Notes: generated from the letters alone by a model not told the origin. DNA of 64,000 bases from Nostoc sp. CMAA1605 (GCF_021596505.1 NZ_PJIZ01000002.1:121866-185865), one strand, 5' to 3'. Shown: positions 1-9,222, counted from the first letter of the stretch. Translations and numbers: made by a program.

Positions 1-123
1 ACCATCATCAATGACGATAATTTCTAAATTAGAGTGGGTTTGTTGTAAGCAGCTATCAATTGCTTCTTTTAACCAGTTTTCAGCATTAAAACAGGGTATG
101 ATTACAGAGGCTTTTTTGGGCAT
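1..123 (-). CDS. Glycosyltransferase family 2, N-terminal part (cut by window edge)
   Basis: Only the first 41 codons lie in the window; the gene runs off the left edge. It starts at an ATG read from 123 to 121 and begins [18 protein letters not shown], with the SVIIPCFN strand and the later VIDDG segment that mark the nucleotide-sugar binding fold of GT-A family 2 transferases. Such enzymes add a sugar from a nucleotide donor to a growing glycan at the cytoplasmic face of the membrane. It lies about 30 bp downstream of another GT2 gene on the same strand, so it is probably part of the same polysaccharide cluster. The substrate cannot be judged from this piece. Confidence 0.85.
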   Translation of the reverse strand, partial: MPKKASVIIPCFNAENWLKEAIDSCLQQTHSNLEIIVIDDG

Positions 124-197
124 ATCGAACCTTAATGGGAAATAGAGAATAGGTAAATTTCGCTTGTTAAAAGCTCTCTATTGAAGCATTACAAAAT

Positions 198-1091
198 CTA
201 AAATCTAAAATTGTATAATTTCATTCGCGATTGATAGAATTTTGCGGCAATGCGTGGAAATATTTGTGGTGGGTCTATTTGCATTGCCCAGCATAAATTA
301 GAGAATGCTTCCCGTTTTAGTCCGATTTCGTAACATTTGCGAGCGTGTTCATAGACGAACTTCGCAAAAGTTTGGGGATGAGCTTGGAAGAGTTTTTGAT
401 GTTTTTTGACTAGGCGAATAAAGCTTTCTTGGCGCAGTTGAGGATTACGTGAAACTCTTTGCCCTTGGTGGTTGTATAACTGGTAGGTAATGATGGGGAG
501 ACCAATAATTGAGCAAACTGGGTTGAGTCTGAGAAATAGTTCTGAGTGAACGCGCGATCGCATATGATTATCCCAACCCCCAATTTTTTGCAGCACCTCA
601 CGCTCAACTACGAGGGTTTGCTTGGTATTGTAGGATTTACCTGCTTCGAGTTCTTCAAGGAAAAAATGCGCGCCCCGTGGACGCAGTAGCGGGGGTAAAC
701 GCATTCCTAAAACCTCACCTTGGGGGTTGACTTCTTCTAAGCCGGAAATTACCGCCACAGGTGCGCTAAGAGTGGTTGAAGATAACGCCTTGAATGATAA
801 TTCTGCCATGTGGGGCAGCAGGCGATCGTCATCATCAAGAAATGTTACCCAACGACCGATAGCTGCTGCTAGTCCAATATTACGCGTTCCCGCACCACCA
901 TGCGGTTGTGATAGGCGAATTACTCGCAACTTGGAGTGGGAAGGTAAATCTATTGGCTGTGTGGAAGCATCATCTACCACAATGACCTCAAAATCATCTA
1001 TGGTTTGCTCAAGCGCACTCTGCACAGCCTGAGTTACTAAATGGGGTCGGTTGTGAGTAGGAATAATTATGCTCAGTAGAGGTTTATTCAT
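198..1091 (-). CDS. Glycosyltransferase family 2
   Basis: A protein of about 297 residues beginning MNKPLLSIIIPTHNR, a typical GT-A family 2 start. The acidic metal and nucleotide-sugar binding motif is visible as VTFLDDDDRLL near residue 90, preceded by VIVVDDAS near residue 40. The C-terminal third is basic and has no clear membrane helix. It ends the run GT2 - Wzm - Wzt - GT2, with only 15 bp between the upstream Wzt-like stop and this ATG, so co-transcription is likely. I chose ATG 1091; a TTG two codons upstream is also possible. Role inferred: sugar transfer in synthesis of an exported surface polysaccharide. Donor and acceptor unknown. Confidence 0.85.
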   Translation of the reverse strand: MNKPLLSIIIPTHNRPHLVTQAVQSALEQTIDDFEVIVVDDASTQPIDLPSHSKLRVIRLSQPHGGAGTRNIGLAAAIGRWVTFLDDDDRLLPHMAELSFKALSSTTLSAPVAVISGLEEVNPQGEVLGMRLPPLLRPRGAHFFLEELEAGKSYNTKQTLVVEREVLQKIGGWDNHMRSRVHSELFLRLNPVCSIIGLPIITYQLYNHQGQRVSRNPQLRQESFIRLVKKHQKLFQAHPQTFAKFVYEHARKCYEIGLKREAFSNLCWAMQIDPPQIFPRIAAKFYQSRMKLYNFRF

Positions 1092-1106
1092 CTGCAATAC
1101 CTATAT

Positions 1107-2384
1107 TTATTGATGAATAACTTGCCATGTGCGGGGTTGATAAAATAAACATCTACTAATAGTTTTGTTGCTCTTAACTGTAAATCTAAAAGATTCCACA
1201 ATATCGAAAGATTGTACGCCTCTTCTAATATAAATTTTGGCACTGTATACACCAGGAACAAAGGAGCAGTATGGCATATACATTTGAATTTCTGATTGTC
1301 CAGGGAGAATAGTTAAATCTTCGCGATCGCAGTTAGATGTAATATACTGAACTAGCCCATTTTCTCCAGATAAAGCTGTGACTAAAACACCTAAATTAGC
1401 TTGGTCTATTTTTTGGTAAGATTTACATTCCACACATAAATAAGCAGGTTCACCAGAAAGCGGTGCATCTAGTAAATTACCTTGTTCATCTCTAAAAAAT
1501 ACAGAGGTAATATCTAAGCCTAAACTTTCTGTTGCTGGTTTTTCTGGTAAAACTAATTTTCCTAATGCAATTTCCGTACCACTTAAACACAAATCTTCTT
1601 CATATTTCCGAATTACCGTTTCCGTCTCCCCAGAAGCAATTAATTGACCCTTAGATAAATAAATCGAAGCATCACAAACATTGAGAATGCTATGGGAATT
1701 ATGGGAAACTAAAATAAAAGCTGTGCCTTTTTCGCGCAGTTGTGCTAACTTGCGGTGACACTTCATTTTAAATTTAATATCACCCACTGCCAGCACTTCA
1801 TCAATTAATAAAATATCTGGCTCTACATGAACTGCACAAGCAAAACCCAGTCGCGCCGCCATCCCTGAACTATAGCTTTGGACAGGCGCGTCAATAGCAT
1901 TGCCAATTTCAGAAAAATCAATGACATCTTGAAATCTCTCGGAAATTTGTTGAGTAGATAAACCAAGAATTGCCATATTAGCATAAATATTTTCTCTGCC
2001 GGTAAGGATAGGATTAAACCCTGCACCTAGAGCAATTAAAGGTGCAACTCTGCCTTTGACTTTTATACAGCCAGTATCAGGTTTAATTAAACCGCTAATC
2101 ATGCGGAGTAAGGTACTTTTACCAGCACCATTTGACCCGACTAAACCTAAAGCTTCGCCGCGTTTAAGTTGAAAACTCACATCTTTAATTGCCCAAAATT
2201 CTTGCGGGCGTAAAGTGTCACTTTTGCGATTACCACCTAATAATTCAGTGGCAATATCTTGTACACCATAAAAGAGCGATCGCTTTAAATTGCGACAGAA
2301 TTTTTTAGAAACTTGATCAACTGAAATCAACACATCAGCATCTTGATGCTGCAAAGAAAATTTTTGTTCTATTAAATCAGTCAT
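1107..2384 (-). CDS. Polysaccharide ABC exporter, ATP-binding protein (Wzt/KpsT-like) with C-terminal glycan-binding domain
   Basis: 425 residues. The N-terminal half is an ABC ATPase: Walker A GSNGAGKS near residue 85, signature YSSGMAARLGFA near 170 and Walker B DILLIDEVLAVGD near 190, all characteristic of the Wzt/TagH subfamily. After about residue 260 comes a beta-rich extension, which in Wzt proteins binds the finished O-polysaccharide and sets export specificity. The permease lies immediately upstream with a 2-bp gap, giving the usual Wzm-Wzt pair. Together they would move an undecaprenyl-linked glycan across the cytoplasmic membrane. The identity of the glycan is not visible. The length agrees with Wzt proteins that carry the C-terminal domain. 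Confidence 0.92.
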   Translation of the reverse strand: MTDLIEQKFSLQHQDADVLISVDQVSKKFCRNLKRSLFYGVQDIATELLGGNRKSDTLRPQEFWAIKDVSFQLKRGEALGLVGSNGAGKSTLLRMISGLIKPDTGCIKVKGRVAPLIALGAGFNPILTGRENIYANMAILGLSTQQISERFQDVIDFSEIGNAIDAPVQSYSSGMAARLGFACAVHVEPDILLIDEVLAVGDIKFKMKCHRKLAQLREKGTAFILVSHNSHSILNVCDASIYLSKGQLIASGETETVIRKYEEDLCLSGTEIALGKLVLPEKPATESLGLDITSVFFRDEQGNLLDAPLSGEPAYLCVECKSYQKIDQANLGVLVTALSGENGLVQYITSNCDREDLTILPGQSEIQMYMPYCSFVPGVYSAKIYIRRGVQSFDIVESFRFTVKSNKTISRCLFYQPRTWQVIHQ

Positions 2385-2386
2385 TA

Positions 2387-3259
2387 TTAAGAACTTACTC
2401 TTTCAACTACAAACGGCATAGCCAAACGGAACACTACCCAAGTTAGTAGTAAACCTATAAAAGTTATGCTGCTCACTAACCAAAAACCCAACGGTTCTGA
2501 AACCACACCTGTAGTAGCTAATTCCCGCACTGTGACTAATAAAGGTGTGACAGGATTTAGTCGAACTAATAAGCCAAATGTTCCCTCCGTTGGGACAGGA
2601 TAAATTACAGGTGTGAGGAACAACCAAAACCCCGTCACCAAAGTTAAACCTTTAGAAACATCTTGATATAACACTCCCAAGGGAGCTAATAAAATCCCGA
2701 TAAATGTTCCTAGTAAAACTAAATGAATTAATGGTACTGGGGTTAAAATTACCGTCCAACTGACAGGAATGCGAAACCAAATAAACAATCCCACAATTAA
2801 AATTAACTTGATGGCAAAATTAAAAAACACTTCTCCAATCTTTGCCAAAATTAATGCTTCCCGTGGGAAATTTACTCTGGCTAACATGGGTTTTGCCACT
2901 GTCACCGCCTGCACTGGAGCATTTAAAGCTTCCACAAAAGTTTGCCATAATGCAGTGCTGAACATGACATAAGCCGGATAGGGTAAATCAGTCGCGCCTA
3001 CATTAATGACTTTGGCTGCATTAGCTAAGGTAAAGCTAGCAGCTAAGACAATTGGCGGTAAAAACGCCCAAGCAATACCTAAAAACGATTGTCGATATTG
3101 TGCGCTAATATCCCGCACCATCAACCGCCAAGCTAATTCACGAGACGCTAACAGGTCTCGCCACATTTGTCGCAGTAATATTAGAGGATGTCTCAGCAGA
3201 CTTTCAGGTGTATAGATACTCTGTGGTAGCTGAGAACTTTGTCTGTTTCGTTGTTTCAA
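2387..3259 (-). CDS. Polysaccharide ABC exporter permease (Wzm/KpsM-like, ABC-2 family)
   Basis: 290 residues, with a cytoplasmic basic N-terminus and six hydrophobic stretches between about residues 55 and 285. The segment LMVRDISAQYRQSFLGIAWAF is the conserved amphipathic lead-in of Wzm/TagG permeases (RD-x-x-x-x-Y-x-x-S-x-LG-x-x-W). It precedes the Wzt-like ATPase gene by 2 bp, so the two are almost certainly translated from one mRNA. Known role of the family: forms a dimeric channel for lipid-linked glycans. An intergenic region of about 370 bp lies upstream, so the transcript for the three genes may start there. Confidence 0.92.
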   Translation of the reverse strand: MKQRNRQSSQLPQSIYTPESLLRHPLILLRQMWRDLLASRELAWRLMVRDISAQYRQSFLGIAWAFLPPIVLAASFTLANAAKVINVGATDLPYPAYVMFSTALWQTFVEALNAPVQAVTVAKPMLARVNFPREALILAKIGEVFFNFAIKLILIVGLFIWFRIPVSWTVILTPVPLIHLVLLGTFIGILLAPLGVLYQDVSKGLTLVTGFWLFLTPVIYPVPTEGTFGLLVRLNPVTPLLVTVRELATTGVVSEPLGFWLVSSITFIGLLLTWVVFRLAMPFVVERVSS

Positions 3260-3351
3260 AGTTTTTCACCTACATTGAGGAATGGGGTTAAGGTGTAAAC
3301 ATATCTGGGTACAGAATGTGGTTTGATCCCCCTAAATCCTCCTTAAAAAGC

Positions 3352-3573
3352 AGGGCTGTTTCATTCGCTTGTGTTGGAGATTTGTCGAGAGGATAATCTC
3401 ACGCAAAGGCGCATTGCATTCGGCGAAGCCGTTCCCGAAGGGTAGACGCAAAGGAAAATCACATATTTTGAGTTGAAGGTGCAAAGATTTTTGATTAAAG
3501 TTGTGGGCTTATGCTCAATTTTTATCTCTTTGAATCTTGCAATTTTACGCATTTTAGGGAGTGAAACAGCCCT
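3352..3573. repeat. MITE-like element with 15-bp terminal inverted repeats
   Basis: Positions 3352-3366 read AGGGCTGTTTCATTC and 3559-3573 read GAGTGAAACAGCCCT; these are inverted copies with one mismatch and enclose about 190 bp without a convincing gene. Inside lies the dispersed motif CGGCGAAGCCGTTCCCGAAG (about 3420-3439), common in Nostoc intergenic DNA. The flanks (CCCCCTAAATCCTCCTTAAAAAG on the left, GGGGGGAGGGG on the right) look like another repeat family interrupted by this insertion. No clear target duplication was identified. The call as a non-autonomous element is inference. Confidence 0.45.
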
Positions 3574-3631
3574 CCCATTAGGGGGGAGGGGATTAAAACG
3601 ATGGGGGATAAGGTTATAGAAATTGTGTTTA

Positions 3632-4645
3632 CTAACTCAAACTACTGTTTTGTAATGCTGCATAACGTTTGGTGATGTAGCGGTTAGCGGTTTTATCTAG
3701 GATGCGTAAAATTTTTCTGACTACTCTTGAACCAAATTGACCAACAGGCAATTTACCCACTAGGGGATTGATAATAGCCATGTTTCGCCGCCATCCCAAG
3801 CGTTTGTATTTATTTTGGAAGTATTCGTCTTCGGTGAGATTCCACTTTTCCCGTAGGCGTTGGAGGCTGGCTAGTTCCCACGCATCACTCCAGCGCAGCA
3901 TATAGTAATGGATGTCTGATGCTTCTAAGGGTTTACCTGTGACATAAGTCATCAGAGATTCTGGTTCGAGGTAAATTGTCCCGCCAGCTTCAGTTACCAA
4001 AATACACAAGTCTACGTGTTCTTTGGTGTTGAGTAGTCCCTCATCTAACAAGCCAATTTTTTGGAATATCTCTGTGCGTACCATCATGCAGTGAAATTCC
4101 GCAAGTCCAGTTTGTTGGCGTTGTAATTGAGGACGCACATCTGAAACTTGACGACCTTGTTTGTAAATCTTTTCAATCATACGTCGTCTGGTGGTTTCGC
4201 CTTTAGCTTCCACCTTAATTCCGGTTTCTCCGCCTGCACAATGTACTTCTGTATGCAGAGGTGTACCCTGGCAAATCAGAGGACTAACTATAGTTGCACC
4301 GGTTGATTCTGCACATTCAATCAAAGGCTTAAGCCAGCCAGGGGTAACTACAACGTCATTATCGATAAATACAACATACTTGGTGGTAACATGACGCAAA
4401 CCAAGATTGCGCGCATGGTTGGGGGAAAGATAATGATCTGTGCGAATCAATTGGAATTGCTTTTGTTGTGCTTGTGTGGCTAGATATTCTTTGATGTGCC
4501 GTGGAGAACCACCATCTATATAGATTAATTCAAAGGGGTAATCGGTATGTTCGTAAATGCTTTCTAAAGATTCAATGGTGCAGCTAAAACGTTCTCTAGG
4601 TGAGACGATAATGGTGATATCGGGATTTTTTGATGAGTTTGTCAT
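3632..4645 (-). CDS. Glycosyltransferase family 2
   Basis: 337 residues starting MTNSSKNPDITIIV. GT-A family 2 features are visible: the first beta strand DITIIVSPRERF, IYIDGGSPRH near residue 45, and the DXD-type motif VVFIDNDVVV near residue 92. The sequence NHARNLGLRH is the conserved helix before the DXD motif. The C-terminal 80 residues are basic (WKRLGWRRN-like stretch) with no obvious helix. It belongs to the same minus-strand polysaccharide region as its neighbours but is separated from Wzm by 370 bp and from the GT4 gene by about 235 bp, so it may have its own promoter. Substrate unknown. Confidence 0.85.
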   Translation of the reverse strand: MTNSSKNPDITIIVSPRERFSCTIESLESIYEHTDYPFELIYIDGGSPRHIKEYLATQAQQKQFQLIRTDHYLSPNHARNLGLRHVTTKYVVFIDNDVVVTPGWLKPLIECAESTGATIVSPLICQGTPLHTEVHCAGGETGIKVEAKGETTRRRMIEKIYKQGRQVSDVRPQLQRQQTGLAEFHCMMVRTEIFQKIGLLDEGLLNTKEHVDLCILVTEAGGTIYLEPESLMTYVTGKPLEASDIHYYMLRWSDAWELASLQRLREKWNLTEDEYFQNKYKRLGWRRNMAIINPLVGKLPVGQFGSRVVRKILRILDKTANRYITKRYAALQNSSLS

Positions 4646-4881
4646 ATCGATTGGGGATTAGGGACTGGGAATTGGAAGGTAGACAAGGAGGACAGGGTAG
4701 AATTTTTTAGCACTTACAACTCAGCACTCAGCACGGTTCAGTTAAGGCTAAAATTTGGGGTCTGTGAAGTAAGGAAAAGTTCGTAGTAAGGACTTCAGTC
4801 CTTAGATGAGGACTTTAGTCCCTCTCTACGAGACGCTGCGCGTAGCTTGCTTCCCCGGAGGGGTACACTACAAACTATTTT
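4646..4881. repeat. Intergenic repeats (STRR fragments and a dispersed Nostoc repeat)
   Basis: There is no gene here. It holds short degenerate heptamer-like tracts (GGGGATTAGGGACTGGGAATTGG), paired motifs GTAGTAAGGACTTCAGTCC and GAGGACTTTAGTCC around 4780-4820, and the dispersed repeat GAGACGCTGCGCGTAGCTTG at 4829-4848 followed by CTTCCCCGGAGGGGTAC. A close copy of the last block is at 25412-25455 and of the first at 24345-24400. Confidence 0.7.
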
Positions 4882-6180
4882 CTAACTGCACTGTATTGAC
4901 TCAGCACTCAGCACTAAACCCAACTGTTGCGTTGACAAATCATTGTTGATAACTTGGCGATAAATTCTTACTAGTTCATCATTTAACTTGTTGATATCGT
5001 AGTTTTTTTCTACATCAGCACGACCGGCTTGTCCCATTGCTGGCCAAATTTCTGGATGCTCAATTAAGTAAGTTAATTTCTCAGCAATAGCTTGAGCATC
5101 TCTTTCTGGAACTAGAAAACCAGAAATCCCATCTTTGACTAATTCAGGAATCCCGCCGTGAGTGGTAGCAATGACAGGTAAACCCATTAACATTGCTTCT
5201 TTTAAAGTATTAACTGGTGCATCTTGATTTCCATCTTTGGCAGTCACACTGGGAGCAATGAAAATATCAGTGTGATTTAAAATTTCAATAATTTCTGGTT
5301 GGGTTTTCCATCCCAATATTTTCACTTGGTCAGCAATTTGCAATGAATCTATGAGTTGCTGTAAATTAGCTTTTAATTCTCCATCACCGATGATGTTATA
5401 TTCAATATTGGGATAGATTTTACTAACTTGAGCAATAGCCAAAATCCCGTATTCCACACCTTTTTTTTCAATGAGTCGCCCGGTTGTCGCGATACGGATT
5501 TTTCCGTCTGCATGAGGATATCTCAATTTTAAGGGAAAGCGACTACAATCTATTCCTGAACCATGCACGACGATTTTTTGGGGGTCACAACCAAGTTTGA
5601 TGGCTCTTTGGCGGAAAAATTCACAATTGGTAAGAAAAAAATCACCTTGAGTAAAGAGAGAATTATAAACATCTTCTCCATTTTGCTGGACAAATAAGCT
5701 AATATCGTAGCCTCGAAATGAAGTGATTAATTTGCCTTTGATTGCACCAATGTCACGCAACATCATTGCTATTAAAGCAAATGTGCCGAATTGACAGTGA
5801 ATAATATCGTAGCTGGGAGACTCTAAAAGGCGTACTGTTAAATATAGTAATCGCAGGGAAGCAGCTAATTTTCCATATTTCAAAAAATTAAGCGATCGCA
5901 GAATCACTAACGGAGATTTGTGCAAATTAATAATTATTAACCAGATGGCTTTTAACAAACGCCATAAGTAATTTTGAGGAATGCTTGGTTGATTGTGAGT
6001 GAACTGATGCAGTTGATATTTTTCTACATCTGGATGTACTTTGGCTTGATCATTTACACTGCCATTTTCCACACCATAAATATCTACTGTATTTCCCCTC
6101 TCCATCAACCCAATGATCTGATTGATAATAAAAGTTTCTGAAATTACTGGGAAACTACCGACTATAAAAGCAATTTTCAT
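4882..6180 (-). CDS. Glycosyltransferase family 4 (GT-B fold)
   Basis: 432 residues starting MKIAFIVGSFPVISETFIINQI, the start typical of the WcaL/colanic-acid-type GT4 subfamily (S-E-T-F-I motif). The C-terminal donor domain carries IRIATTGRLIEKKGVEYGI near 235 and the EX7E region DAPVNTLKEAMLMGLPVIATTHGGIPELV near 330-355, which binds the nucleotide-sugar diphosphate. It is the most upstream gene of the minus-strand polysaccharide cluster and is divergent from cruP across a 579-bp spacer. Family knowledge: retaining transfer of a hexose onto a lipid-linked oligosaccharide. The particular sugar cannot be read from the sequence. Confidence 0.9.
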   Translation of the reverse strand: MKIAFIVGSFPVISETFIINQIIGLMERGNTVDIYGVENGSVNDQAKVHPDVEKYQLHQFTHNQPSIPQNYLWRLLKAIWLIIINLHKSPLVILRSLNFLKYGKLAASLRLLYLTVRLLESPSYDIIHCQFGTFALIAMMLRDIGAIKGKLITSFRGYDISLFVQQNGEDVYNSLFTQGDFFLTNCEFFRQRAIKLGCDPQKIVVHGSGIDCSRFPLKLRYPHADGKIRIATTGRLIEKKGVEYGILAIAQVSKIYPNIEYNIIGDGELKANLQQLIDSLQIADQVKILGWKTQPEIIEILNHTDIFIAPSVTAKDGNQDAPVNTLKEAMLMGLPVIATTHGGIPELVKDGISGFLVPERDAQAIAEKLTYLIEHPEIWPAMGQAGRADVEKNYDINKLNDELVRIYRQVINNDLSTQQLGLVLSAESIQCS

Positions 6181-6759
6181 GACAAACTCTCACTATTCAG
6201 ATGATTCTTGAAACGGTGATGCTGTCTAATTATCTGAAATCGAATCTATTATTTTATTGCTGGATTGAACGACACCGATAATCATATAGGAAATAGTTGC
6301 ATTCAGCAATTTAAAAATCAATAATCTTTCTGGAGACAGATTTTATAATTAATTTCCGGATTGAGATAAAATATTCATCATATCAAACAATATTTTGATA
6401 GCAAACTTTTCACGTAATAGATATTGATAAACAGAAATATTTTTTCTGTTTGCAATGGACAAAAAAGCTAATTATGTAATCTCATCAACACAAATTTTCT
6501 ATACATTAGCTAATTAATCATTCTGAATGATGTAGACACGAATAATATTATTTACGGTGGTAAACATTAATACGTCAATCAAAACAGTATAATTCCTAAT
6601 TTTCCTTTTCCTCTTCCTTCTGGAATAGATTAACTAATGTAAAATAGTTGCCATACATCCTCATTGATTCCCTACGAAACGCTGACGCAAACCTGTAGCT
6701 GTTTCGTAGAGATGAGTGAAGTTATAACTACAAATCTTGATTAATTAGGGTGAATCTTT
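6181..6759. other. Divergent intergenic region (GT4 / cruP)
   Basis: This is AT-rich DNA without a credible ORF, and it must contain promoters for both divergent genes. The only distinct structure is an inverted repeat CTACGAAAC (6672-6680) / GTTTCGTAG (6701-6709) about 50 bp before the cruP start; its 20-bp loop holds GCTGACGCAAACCTGTAGC, a dispersed Nostoc-type motif. No riboswitch or terminator was recognised. Confidence 0.5.
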
Positions 6760-8304
6760 ATGTCCCTCACTGAAGAAATTCTCTCGCAACTGTCGGGGGA
6801 TGTTTTAGGCGGTTTACGTCGTGCTGATCAAATCCTCAAATCGATTAGAGAAAACACTACACCGACACCCATAGTAGTGACAGAAAGTCAACATTTATTA
6901 GGTGCTGTAGACTGGGATGTGATTATTTGTGGTGGGACTTTAGGGATTTTAATTGGTTGCGCTTTAGCGGTGCGGGGACTGAAAGTGGCGTTGCTAGAAC
7001 GAGGGATTTTGCGGGGAAGGGAACAGGAGTGGAATATTTCCCGCCAAGAATTAGAAGTATTTTTAGAGTTGAATTTACTCACAGCCGAAGAATTATCGCA
7101 GGCGATCGCTACAGAATACAATCCCGCTAGGGTAAAATTTCAAGATGGTGCAGAAATCTGGGTAGAAAACGTTTTAAATATTGGCATAGATCCCGTTTAT
7201 TTATTAGCCACACTCAAAAGTAAATTTTTGGCAGCCGGCGGAGAACTGTTAGAAAATACACCATTTAACACAATCGCAGTGCATCCAGACGGGGTAATAG
7301 TTAACAGTCAATACAAAGGTAAATTATTACTCGATGCAATGGGACATTTTTCTCCCATCACAAAACAAGCGCGCCAAGGAAAAAAACCCGATGCTTTATG
7401 TTTAGTCGTGGGAAGTTGCGCTCAAGGTTTCCCAGAAAACAACTCAGGAGATTTAATCCTCTCCTTCACTTCCTTACAGAATCAATGTCAATATTTTTGG
7501 GAAGCTTTCCCCGCTAGAGACGGGAGAACAACTTATCTATTTACCTACTTGGATGCTCATCCCCAACGGTTAACTTTAGAGGCGTTGTTTGAAGAATATC
7601 TGCGATTATTACCAGAATATCAAGGCAGAGAATTGCCGCAACTCCAATTTCAACGCGCCTTGTTTGGTTTCTTTCCCAGTTACCGCCAAAGTCCTTTACA
7701 TACTCCTTGGCAGCGAATTTTACCAGTGGGAGATAGTAGCGGTAGTCAATCACCCTTAAGTTTTGGTGGTTTTGGTGCAATGGTGCGACATTTGCAGCGA
7801 TTAACAATTGGTATTGCAGAAGCACTACAAACTGAGCAACTTTCAGCGAAAGCCTTGTCTCAATTGCAACCATATCAACCAAGTTTGAGTGTGACTTGGT
7901 TATTCCAAAAAGCTATGAGTGTGGGTGTAAATCAAACAATTCCACCAGCACAAATTAACCAGTTACTATCTGCGGTATTCCAAGAAATGCAACAATTAGG
8001 GATGCCGATTCTCAAACCGTTTTTACAAGATATAGTCCAGTTTTCTGCTCTGACACAAACCCTAGCCAGAACAGCAATTAATCATCCGGTATTAGTAGCA
8101 AAAATTATGCCGCAGGTAGGTTTAATTAACCTATTAGATTGGATGTTACATTACAGCAATTTAGGTATTTACTCTGCCTTAAATGCCATAACTCCCATCA
8201 TAGAACCTGCGGTGAAAAATTTACCAACTCCACAACAATATTACTGGCATCGGTTAATAGATGGGTGGAAATTTGGTTCTGGTGGTGATTATGTTCTACG
8301 GTGA
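6760..8304 (+). CDS. cruP: CruP-type lycopene cyclase family FAD-dependent oxidoreductase
   Basis: 514 residues. A Rossmann-type dinucleotide site DVIICGGTLGILIG lies at residues 53-66, followed by the segment REQEWNISR (87-95), which I recognise from CruP proteins of cyanobacteria and from the plant plastid homologue. A second FAD-contact region is seen near residue 320 (ILPVGDSSGSQSPLSFGGFGAM). Family knowledge: CruA/CruP proteins are FAD enzymes related to lycopene cyclases; CruP is present in nearly all oxygenic phototrophs and is linked to carotenoid balance and photoprotection rather than being the main cyclase. Its 3' end overlaps the convergent SDR gene by 16 bp. A carotenoid-type enzyme also occurs at 13.4 kb. 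Confidence 0.82.
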   Translation: MSLTEEILSQLSGDVLGGLRRADQILKSIRENTTPTPIVVTESQHLLGAVDWDVIICGGTLGILIGCALAVRGLKVALLERGILRGREQEWNISRQELEVFLELNLLTAEELSQAIATEYNPARVKFQDGAEIWVENVLNIGIDPVYLLATLKSKFLAAGGELLENTPFNTIAVHPDGVIVNSQYKGKLLLDAMGHFSPITKQARQGKKPDALCLVVGSCAQGFPENNSGDLILSFTSLQNQCQYFWEAFPARDGRTTYLFTYLDAHPQRLTLEALFEEYLRLLPEYQGRELPQLQFQRALFGFFPSYRQSPLHTPWQRILPVGDSSGSQSPLSFGGFGAMVRHLQRLTIGIAEALQTEQLSAKALSQLQPYQPSLSVTWLFQKAMSVGVNQTIPPAQINQLLSAVFQEMQQLGMPILKPFLQDIVQFSALTQTLARTAINHPVLVAKIMPQVGLINLLDWMLHYSNLGIYSALNAITPIIEPAVKNLPTPQQYYWHRLIDGWKFGSGGDYVLR

Positions 8305-9056
8305 ACTAGAGTAGCACTAGCTTGGTCTACGGGCATCATAATCACTTCATTAATATTGACATGAGGCGATCGCGTTGCACAAAAGAAGACCACATCCGCC
8401 ACATCATCGGCTGTGAGTGGCGTAACGCCTTGGTAAACCTTATTAGCGCGTTCGGTATCCCCGTGAAACCGTACATTACTAAAATCTGTTTCCACCATCC
8501 CAGGATCAACAGAAGTAACACGAATGGGAGTCCCTAAAAGGTCTTGTTTTAAACCTTCAGAAATCGCCTTCACCGCCGCCTTAGTAGAACAATAGACATT
8601 ACCACCAGGATAAGTCTGATGTCCAGCAATAGAACCGATATTAATCACATGACCGCGATCGCGCGTCACCATTCCTGGTACAACATAACGGGTAAGATAC
8701 AATAAACCCTTAACATTGGTATCAATCATCTCTTCCCAGTCTTGGAAATCGCCCTCATGCAGCTTATCCAAACCGCGACTTAAACCCGCATTATTAATCA
8801 GAATATCAATATCTGACCATGCTGGCGGTAAGGTTGATATAGCCGATTCTACAGCCAAGCGATCGCGCACATCCAGTTGTATAAAGTGAACTCGCTCAGG
8901 CGCAAGATTTAACCCCTCCCCAAGCTGCTGTAACTTATCCAACCGCCGCGCCGCCAAAATCAACCTTGCACCCGCCGCCGCAAACACCCTAGCGCAAGCC
9001 GCACCGATACCACTACTTGCGCCAGTAATTAAAACAATTTGATTGGTGAGAGTCAT
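8289..9056 (-). CDS. Short-chain dehydrogenase/reductase (classical SDR)
   Basis: 255 residues, the normal classical SDR length. The cofactor motif TGASSGIG is at 11-18, NNAG at 88-91, and the catalytic S142, Y155 and K159 (GSIAG...YCSTK) are all present. RR at 37-38 after the second strand suggests NADP(H) preference. The best general match is to the YdfG-like group acting on 3-hydroxy acids or serine-like substrates, but the substrate is unknown. The start codon lies inside a heptamer repeat tract (see 9053-9222): the repeat unit ATGACTA provides the ATG, with stops in the frame just upstream, and no Shine-Dalgarno sequence is visible. Confidence 0.88.
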   Translation of the reverse strand: MTLTNQIVLITGASSGIGAACARVFAAAGARLILAARRLDKLQQLGEGLNLAPERVHFIQLDVRDRLAVESAISTLPPAWSDIDILINNAGLSRGLDKLHEGDFQDWEEMIDTNVKGLLYLTRYVVPGMVTRDRGHVINIGSIAGHQTYPGGNVYCSTKAAVKAISEGLKQDLLGTPIRVTSVDPGMVETDFSNVRFHGDTERANKVYQGVTPLTADDVADVVFFCATRSPHVNINEVIMMPVDQASATLVHRRT

Positions 9057-9222
9057 TAGTCATTAGTCAATAGTCAATAGTCAATAGTCAATAGTCAATA
9101 GTCATTAGTCATTAGTCATTAGTCATTGGGCATTGGGCATTGGGCATTGGGCATTGGGCATTGGTGTAAAATTTTGTTCCGCATCCCTATTCCCCATTCC
9201 CCATTCCCCATTCCCCATTCCC
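9053..9222. repeat. STRR tract (heptanucleotide tandem repeats)
   Basis: The tract consists of tandem units AGTCATT/AGTCAAT from about 9054 to 9127, then GGGCATT units to about 9161, and after a short unique stretch CCCCATT units from about 9190 to 9222. It fills the entire gap between the divergently placed 5' end of the SDR gene and the 3' end of the NTF2-like gene. Short tandemly repeated repetitive sequences with 7-bp units are established features of heterocystous cyanobacteria. Confidence 0.9.

Noticed and set aside
3361..3552. Minus-strand open frame of 63 codons
   Set aside because: It lies within the MITE-like element, covers a dispersed repeat and has no family likeness.
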